Shown: positions 59,121-64,000 of the stretch, piece after piece
Layout of the letters: every line of letters starts with the position of its first letter
How positions within the stretch are numbered: the stretch's first letter is position 1
NCBI RefSeq assembly: GCF_013137895.1
Contig: NZ_CP053538.1
Location: 2,635,001 to 2,699,000 of the forward strand
DNA from: Hymenobacter taeanensis
Lineage (GTDB): Bacteria > Bacteroidota > Bacteroidia > Cytophagales > Hymenobacteraceae
DNA length: 64,000 nucleotides
Reading direction: 5' to 3'
Notes under the pieces: generated by a model
The model's input: only the letters and a program-made list of their open reading frames with translations
Told to the model about the DNA's origin: nothing
Database searches by the model: none
Translations under genes and position numbers: made by a program

Positions 59121-61387
59121 GCGGGGGTGAGTAAAGCGTCGGGGTACAGGCTGAGCAGTACCTTTTCAGGGGTGATAGGAGCGGAAAACGGGAGGGAGGC
59201 ACCGGGGCGGAAGCTGCGGATAGCGTCGCGCACGGCGAAGTAGGCCCCAATGCCATACATCAGGGGGGGCTCGCCCACGGCTTTGGAGCGCATGATGGCG
59301 TTAGGGTGGCCAGGAGTATCCAGGAAATGCACGTCAATGACTTTTGGCGCTGAGTACAGGTCCGGGATTTTGTAGCTATTGAGGGAGTTGCTGAGCAGGC
59401 GGCCTTCGTCGTTGAACACCAATTCTTCCAGCGTCATCCAACCGAGGCCCTGCACGAGGCCGCCCTCAATCTGCCCGCGGTCAATCTGGGGGTGCAGGCT
59501 CTGGCCGAAGTCGTGGGCAATTTGTACTGCATCAAAGGTATAGGTACCCCGGAGGCAGTCGACGGTGACGGTGGTAAGAGCCGTGCCGTAGACGTGGTAA
59601 GCGAAGGGGTGACCCTGGTTGGTTTGGGCGTCGAAATGAATGCCAGGCGTGGCGTAATGAGCGTTTTCCGTCAGGCTCACCCGCTGCCAGTAGGCTGCTG
59701 AAACCAGCTTCTCCCACGTAGTATCGGCGGGCGTGCCGGCTGCCAGCACCTGCTCGCCTTCAATGGTGAGGCCCTCATAGTCCATCTGCAGGTCGGTGGC
59801 CGCCAGGCGCAGCAGCCGCTCGCGCAGGGCCAGGCAGGCCATTTCAGTGGCTTTGCCGTTGAGGTCGGCGGTGGCACTGGCGGCAGACGGGGAGGTATTG
59901 GCTACGCGAGTGGTGTTGGTGCTCTCCACTTTCACGCGCTCCGGCGAGATGCCCAGGGTGCGTGCCGCCACCTGCATAATCTTGGTGTTCACGCCCTGGC
60001 CCATTTCCACCGCGCCGGTGCTCACACCCACCGAGCCATCGGTGTAGATGTGCACCAAGGCGCGGGCCTGGTTCATGGGGGTTTTGGTGAAGCTAATGCC
60101 GAAGCAAATGGGCATTACGGAAAGGCCTTTCTTGAACTGCTTGTTTTGGGCGTTGAAGGCCTCTACCTCGGCTCGCAGAGAAGGCAGGTTATACAGGCTG
60201 GCGGTCGTGTCCCAGGCTTGCTCAGCGTGGCAGCCCTCGGTGGGCTGGCGGTAGGGCAGCACATCACCCTCCCGGAGTAGGTTGCGCCGCTGCAGCTCTG
60301 CCACCGGCACGCCCAACTGCTCCGCCGCACACGTCAGCGCCGACTCTATCACGAACATGCCCTGCGGACCGCCAAAACCCCGAAAAGCGGTGTTAGGCGG
60401 CAGGTTAGTGCGGCAGCTATAGGCGGTGGCCGTCACGTTCGGGACGAAGTAGCTGTTGGTAGCATGAAACAGCGTCCGCTCCAGCACAGCTGGCGAGAGG
60501 TCGGCGGCGGCTCCGGCATTCTGGTAGAAGGTAGCCTCGTAGGCCACTAGCTTCAGGTTTTTATCGAGGCCAATTTTGAAGTCGGAAGAGTAGGGGTGGC
60601 GCTTGCCGGTCATGCGCATGTCGGCCATGCGGTCGAGCACCAGCTTCACTGGCCTACGTACCACAAAAGCCCCCAGCGCAGCCAAGGCACCCCAAGTGGT
60701 AGCCTGGTCTTCTTTACCCCCAAAACCACCCCCAAGGCGCGTAACATCAACTTCTACCTGGTGCATACCAATGCCTAGCACCCGCGCCGTATGGCGTTGC
60801 ACGGCCGTTGGCCCCTGGGTAGAGGACACCATGCGCACCCCGCCCATTTCGGTGGGGAAGGCGTAAGCACCCTGCGTTTCTATGTACAGGTGCTCTTGCC
60901 CGCCCGATTCTGCCACGCCCTCAAATACGTGCGCGCACTGCGCCCAGGCTGCTTGCGTGTCACCGATCTGGAAAGTGCGCGGTGGCACAATCAGCTCATT
61001 TTGCGCGGCGGCTACGCGTGGGTCAGTGATGATGGGTAGGGGCGAAACCTCCACCCGCACGTGGCCTAGCGCGGCATGAGCCTGATGCTCGGTTTCGGCC
61101 AGCACCAGCGCCACGGGCTGCCCACGAAAGTGCACGTGGCCTTCCGCCAGCAGGGGCTCATCGGGCACGATACCACCAATCTGGTTCTCCCCGGGTATAT
61201 CCTGGGCCGTAAGCACGCGCACCACTCCCGGTAGCTGCAAAGCGGCTTCGAAATCAATGTTCAATAGCTTACCATGTGCCACCGGCGACTCCACCACGGC
61301 CGCGTAGAGGGTGCCCTGTTGCACCAAAATATCATCGAGGTACTGCGATTCGCCGCGCACATGGCGGGCCGGGTCGAGGTGATTCAT
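59081..61387 (-). CDS. xdhB: Xanthine dehydrogenase, molybdopterin-binding subunit
   Basis: 768 residues. The molybdenum-containing large subunit of a two-subunit xanthine dehydrogenase (R. capsulatus XdhAB type). Key residues known from bovine and R. capsulatus enzymes are all present: Glu of GGGFGGKEDQATTW (bovine Glu802), Arg in FRGFGGPQGMFVIE (Arg880), and Glu in AVGEPPLMYGIGAY (Glu1261). EMGQGVNTKIMQVAARTLGI contacts the cofactor. These support purine oxidation rather than aldehyde oxidation. Start MNHLDPARHVRGESQYLDD. It follows xdhA after a gap containing a repeat hairpin, and overlaps the membrane protein gene downstream. Confidence 0.95.
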   Translation of the reverse strand: MNHLDPARHVRGESQYLDDILVQQGTLYAAVVESPVAHGKLLNIDFEAALQLPGVVRVLTAQDIPGENQIGGIVPDEPLLAEGHVHFRGQPVALVLAETEHQAHAALGHVRVEVSPLPIITDPRVAAAQNELIVPPRTFQIGDTQAAWAQCAHVFEGVAESGGQEHLYIETQGAYAFPTEMGGVRMVSSTQGPTAVQRHTARVLGIGMHQVEVDVTRLGGGFGGKEDQATTWGALAALGAFVVRRPVKLVLDRMADMRMTGKRHPYSSDFKIGLDKNLKLVAYEATFYQNAGAAADLSPAVLERTLFHATNSYFVPNVTATAYSCRTNLPPNTAFRGFGGPQGMFVIESALTCAAEQLGVPVAELQRRNLLREGDVLPYRQPTEGCHAEQAWDTTASLYNLPSLRAEVEAFNAQNKQFKKGLSVMPICFGISFTKTPMNQARALVHIYTDGSVGVSTGAVEMGQGVNTKIMQVAARTLGISPERVKVESTNTTRVANTSPSAASATADLNGKATEMACLALRERLLRLAATDLQMDYEGLTIEGEQVLAAGTPADTTWEKLVSAAYWQRVSLTENAHYATPGIHFDAQTNQGHPFAYHVYGTALTTVTVDCLRGTYTFDAVQIAHDFGQSLHPQIDRGQIEGGLVQGLGWMTLEELVFNDEGRLLSNSLNSYKIPDLYSAPKVIDVHFLDTPGHPNAIMRSKAVGEPPLMYGIGAYFAVRDAIRSFRPGASLPFSAPITPEKVLLSLYPDALLTPACASTTVTTSVAL

Positions 61388-61484
61388 GACGAAGAAAATG
61401 ACACGAGGCTTTCGCTACGTGGTGGTTTTAAAAACTGACCTAGGCCAGTTGGTGAGCAATTGCGGCGGCTTTACAAACTCCTCA

Positions 61485-61530
61485 GAACGTCATGCTTCGG
61501 CAAGCCGACGCCCGATGAAGTATGACGTTC
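61485..61530. repeat. REP-like hairpin between xdhA and xdhB
   Basis: 14-bp arms GAACGTCATGCTTC (61485-61498) and GAAGTATGACGTTC (61517-61530) pair with one wobble around an 18-nt loop. The arm sequence CGTCATGCT is shared with the repeat at 29008-29101. It lies in the 156-bp gap inside the operon, so both genes' relative expression could be affected. Confidence 0.6.
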
Positions 61531-61543
61531 CTTCTTTGCGTCT

Positions 61544-63028
61544 CTACAGTAAATCCGTCAAGCTCAACTGCTCCGGAAAGAACTGCAGGAAGTGAGCTGC
61601 CAGCAACTGCCGTAATAGCAACCGCTTGTACTGCACGGTGCCGCGTACGTCACTGATCGGGCTGATTTCCTCCTGAGCCAGCTCCAGCGCACCACGTACG
61701 GTTTCAATGCTGATTTCACGCCCAATTAAGAACTCGGCCGTACGAGGCAGCACCAGCGGAATTGGGCCTACGCCACCCGCTGAGAGGCGCGCCGCTTCTA
61801 CTAGGCCACCCTGCACCCGTAGCCACGCCGCCGAGTTCACGCTGGCAATATCCAGGTGCGTGCGCTTCGAAACCTTCTCAAAATTGAAAAAGTCAGCGGC
61901 TTGGGGCGCCTGAAACTGAATGTGTAGCACCTGCTCGTCGGCGCTTTTGGCTAGCTGCTTGTAGCCCACATACAACTCCTGCAATGGCAGCTCTCGCCGC
62001 TGACCTAGGCCAGTATCTTCCAGCGTGATGCTGGCTCCAAGAGCTAGGAAGAGAATGGTTAGGTCGCCGATGGGGGAGGCGTTGATGAAGTTGCCCGCCA
62101 CCGTACCCATGTTGCGAATGGGCGTGCTGGAAACCAGCTTCAGGTGCTCGGGCAGGCGCGGCAGCAACTCCCGCATTACCCCCGACTCCATAAGCTCTTG
62201 GGCCGTAGTGGCAGCCCCCAGTACAATGTTGTTGCCCTCCCGACGAATACCGCGGCGCTCGGGCTGGCCGTACACCAACTGCACTGGCATTTCCCGCAGC
62301 TGCTCGGGGCGCTGTACCAGCAGATCAGTGCCGCCGCCCAGCACCTGGGCGCGGGCTGCTGTGGCTGCATCTAGGCCAGTTACGGTAGCAGTGTGACCAT
62401 TCTGAGACTGGTTAATGCCTGCTGCCACCGTCTCTGTAGCATTTCGCAACGCGGTGAGCTTAGCCGGAATATCCTGGAAATAGCCTGGCACAAAGCCCTG
62501 CTCTGCCAGCCAGGCCAGGGGCTGCTCGGTAGGCCTATCAGTAAGCTGCTGCTGCAGAGCCAGCGTGGCCCGCTCCAGCGACTTGTAGCCCGTGCAGCGA
62601 CAGATGTTACCATCAATGGCCGCTAGCGCCGTTTCTGGGGTGCCGGGCTTTTGGCTGAGTGAGTGCCCCGTTAACGACATCACGAAGCCCACCGTGCAAA
62701 ACCCGCACTGCGAGCCACCTTCCGCTACAATAGCCTGCTGAATGGGCGTGAGCGTGCCCCGTGCTGCGTTAATACCCTCTACCGTTACTACATGACGGCC
62801 GTGGGCGTTGCCCAGCGGCGTTAGGCACGAAGTCATCGACTGGTAGGCCACTGTTTGTCCGCCTGGCTGCAACTCACCCACCAGCACGGTGCAGGCCCCG
62901 CAGTCGCCCTCCCGGCATCCAATTTTTGTGCCCGTCAGGTGGCGGTTATAGCGCACAAAATCAAGCAGGGTACTGCCCGCCGGTTGGGTGGTCCGGATGA
63001 GCTGATCGTTAAGATAAAACTGAAGCAT
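61544..63028 (-). CDS. xdhA: Xanthine dehydrogenase, FeS and FAD subunit
   Basis: 494 residues. The electron-transfer subunit with two [2Fe-2S] clusters and FAD. First cluster: GCREGDCGACTVLVGEL. Second cluster: GSQCGFCTVGFVMSL with DGNICRCTGYKSL. FAD domain: VLGGGTDLLVQRP, FISSTPIRNMGTVAGNFINA-like segment SSTPIRNMGTVAGNFINASP, and SPIGDLTILFLALGASI. The ATG at 63028 gives MLQFYLNDQLIRTT; a TTG two codons earlier is possible. It is the first gene of the xdhA-xdhB-membrane protein-xdhC operon. No purine regulator lies beside it in the window. Confidence 0.95.
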   Translation of the reverse strand: MLQFYLNDQLIRTTQPAGSTLLDFVRYNRHLTGTKIGCREGDCGACTVLVGELQPGGQTVAYQSMTSCLTPLGNAHGRHVVTVEGINAARGTLTPIQQAIVAEGGSQCGFCTVGFVMSLTGHSLSQKPGTPETALAAIDGNICRCTGYKSLERATLALQQQLTDRPTEQPLAWLAEQGFVPGYFQDIPAKLTALRNATETVAAGINQSQNGHTATVTGLDAATAARAQVLGGGTDLLVQRPEQLREMPVQLVYGQPERRGIRREGNNIVLGAATTAQELMESGVMRELLPRLPEHLKLVSSTPIRNMGTVAGNFINASPIGDLTILFLALGASITLEDTGLGQRRELPLQELYVGYKQLAKSADEQVLHIQFQAPQAADFFNFEKVSKRTHLDIASVNSAAWLRVQGGLVEAARLSAGGVGPIPLVLPRTAEFLIGREISIETVRGALELAQEEISPISDVRGTVQYKRLLLRQLLAAHFLQFFPEQLSLTDLL

Positions 63029-63158
63029 GAGCAAGGCAGAAAACAGAAGCGGAAGGGAAAGTTACGGCTTTTTAACCTTCTGGCGTAACAATTCGGTAAC
63101 ATAGCTGTGGGCCCGCAGGTAGGCGTATGGCCTCATTGTTACCCAAAAGGCAAGCGTG

Positions 63159-63191
63159 GGTTGAAGCCCCCTCACTTGGCTGGCTTCAACC
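63159..63191. repeat. Hairpin in the gap before xdhA
   Basis: Perfect 10-bp arms GGTTGAAGCC (63159-63168) and GGCTTCAACC (63182-63191) around a 13-nt loop. The gap 63029-63402 (374 bp) separates divergent xdhA and a lipoprotein gene. It also has a possible -7 element, TACTTTCG (63333-63340), pointing to the lipoprotein. Confidence 0.5.
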
Positions 63192-63402
63192 AAATAGCCA
63201 ACGGGTATAAGGGAAAGTTAAGTCAGAAAGCGCTGCTGAACAATGCCCTGCCACCGCCAGCGTTCAAGCATGCAATACCCTTGCGAGTGGAAATATCACC
63301 GCTACCTCACAGAAGGCTACGTGCGCATTGCCTACTTTCGGCCCGGTTTTCGCCAGCAGCCCCATCAGTGGCTGGTGGCCAGTTCTTCCCTGTTTCGCTC
63401 TT

Positions 63403-64000
63403 ATGAAAGCATTCTCCTCTCTCCGCTCGGTATCCGGGCTGGCTATGGTGGCCGGCCTGCTGGCTATGGCCTCCTGCACAGCGCCCCGCGCCATTGTTAG
63501 TACTGGCAAGGTTACGCCCAGGGGCGAGTTTAAAGTAGGTGGTAACCTGGCCTTCAATGTGCCCACCGAAACCATCAGCAAGACCGGTTCGGCCCTGATT
63601 ACTGCCGCCCGTGAGGCCGCTAACAAGGACACCGTACGTTACAACCAGACCATTGAAAACCTGCAGGTAGCTGCCATAGCCTATGTACTCGACCCTGTGC
63701 GGCCCTCCTCGGATCTGTATGTGCGGTATGGTGTCATCGACCGCCTCGATGTAGGCTATAAATACGCTTTCGGCTCGCACGTATTTGATGCCATGTATCA
63801 GTTCCTGGGCCCAACGGGTACGCCTGAGAGTCCCGGCAGCCGCGAAACCGGCGTTACATACGGGAGCATTGGGCTGCAATACGCCACCCAGCGCGCCAAG
63901 CTGCCCAGCGTGCCCTTTCTCGACAATGTGAACGATGTGCTGGGCTTCAAGGCTAGCCGCCACGACCTGATCATCCCGCTGGTATTCAGCCAGTCGTTTG
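63403..64000 (+). CDS. Lipoprotein, 5' part (truncated by window end)
   Basis: An open frame from the ATG at 63403 runs past the window with no stop, encoding at least 199 residues. The start MKAFSSLRSVSGLAMVAGLL leads to a lipobox, AMASC, so a lipoprotein is predicted. The mature part has APRAIVSTGKVTPRGEFKVG and GVIDRLDVGYKYAFGSHVFD, AAIAYVLDPVRPSSDLYVRY. Alternating strands are suggestive of a beta-barrel or OmpA-like outer-membrane protein. No known family recognised. A -7-like TACTTTCG is 62 bp upstream of the ATG, giving a leader of about 56 nt. Function unknown; the 3' end is missing. Confidence 0.75.
   Translation, partial: MKAFSSLRSVSGLAMVAGLLAMASCTAPRAIVSTGKVTPRGEFKVGGNLAFNVPTETISKTGSALITAAREAANKDTVRYNQTIENLQVAAIAYVLDPVRPSSDLYVRYGVIDRLDVGYKYAFGSHVFDAMYQFLGPTGTPESPGSRETGVTYGSIGLQYATQRAKLPSVPFLDNVNDVLGFKASRHDLIIPLVFSQSF

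Noticed and set aside
63107..63500. Open frames between xdhA and the lipoprotein start
   Set aside because: They overlap the hairpin and the lipoprotein gene in another frame and show no family pattern.

Overview
The window looks like a chromosomal segment of a GC-rich Bacteroidota bacterium, most likely Hymenobacter or a close relative in the Cytophagales. The clues are: Bacteroidota-type promoters (TTTG, 19-20 bp, TAnnTTTG) before tRNA-Gln, atpD and rpsT; an atpD-atpC pair split from the other ATP synthase genes; the acpP-fabF-rnc cluster diverging from an IPExxxVDY gene and pyk; a type IX secretion (T9SS) sorting domain; an S46 dipeptidyl-peptidase; and DUF3857, DUF4142 and DUF4136 proteins. 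I see no transposase, integrase, prophage, CRISPR array or rRNA. This is mostly core chromosome with some lineage-specific surface and envelope genes. Genus assignment is inference from gene content, not from a search.

Layout. 1-5.7 kb: end of metG, then pth, rplY, prs and tRNA-Gln on the minus strand, and atpD-atpC on the plus strand. 5.7-10.6 kb: a Cys/Met-metabolism PLP enzyme, a three-gene PglC-PglD-aminotransferase-like sugar cassette, and divergent ispE. 10.6-17 kb: an EamA permease, tgt with a small membrane protein and an LptF/LptG-type permease, a glycosyltransferase overlapping an ECF sigma factor, and rsmG. 17-29 kb: a YheT-like hydrolase, a DUF4142 lipoprotein, rpsT, pyk, the fatty-acid/RNase III cluster, nadE, a second ECF sigma factor with a small membrane partner, and lgt. 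29-37.5 kb: fba, a lipoprotein, yidD, an S46 peptidase, and a translationally coupled pair made of an outer-membrane-barrel-like protein and a secreted helix-hairpin-helix plus beta-barrel protein. 37.5-49 kb: a 1198-residue T9SS-secreted metalloprotease, three consecutive DUF3857/transglutaminase-like proteins and an MFS transporter. 49-57.5 kb: catalase, a NERD-like coiled-coil membrane protein, an ABC exporter, a MarR-GNAT fusion, a GNAT enzyme and a DUF4136 lipoprotein. 57.5-64 kb: a xanthine dehydrogenase operon (xdhA, xdhB, an embedded membrane protein, xdhC) and the start of a lipoprotein that runs off the window.

The most unusual signals are not genes. The heptamer CTAGGCC/GGCCTAG occurs about 55 times by hand count, where about 8 would be expected by chance. 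It often extends to CTAGGCCA and sits on at least six stop codons and inside two terminators. Many intergenic gaps also carry long imperfect inverted repeats of several sequence families that bracket 70-220 bp, resembling REP/BIME-type elements. Several promoters lie so close to the start codon that leaderless or near-leaderless mRNAs are predicted (ispE, the PglC-like gene, rsmG). Among proteins, the points to check are two DUF3857 paralogs that have lost the transglutaminase Cys and His, a Tgt without its three zinc cysteines, the HhH-barrel pair, and the membrane protein inside the xdh operon.
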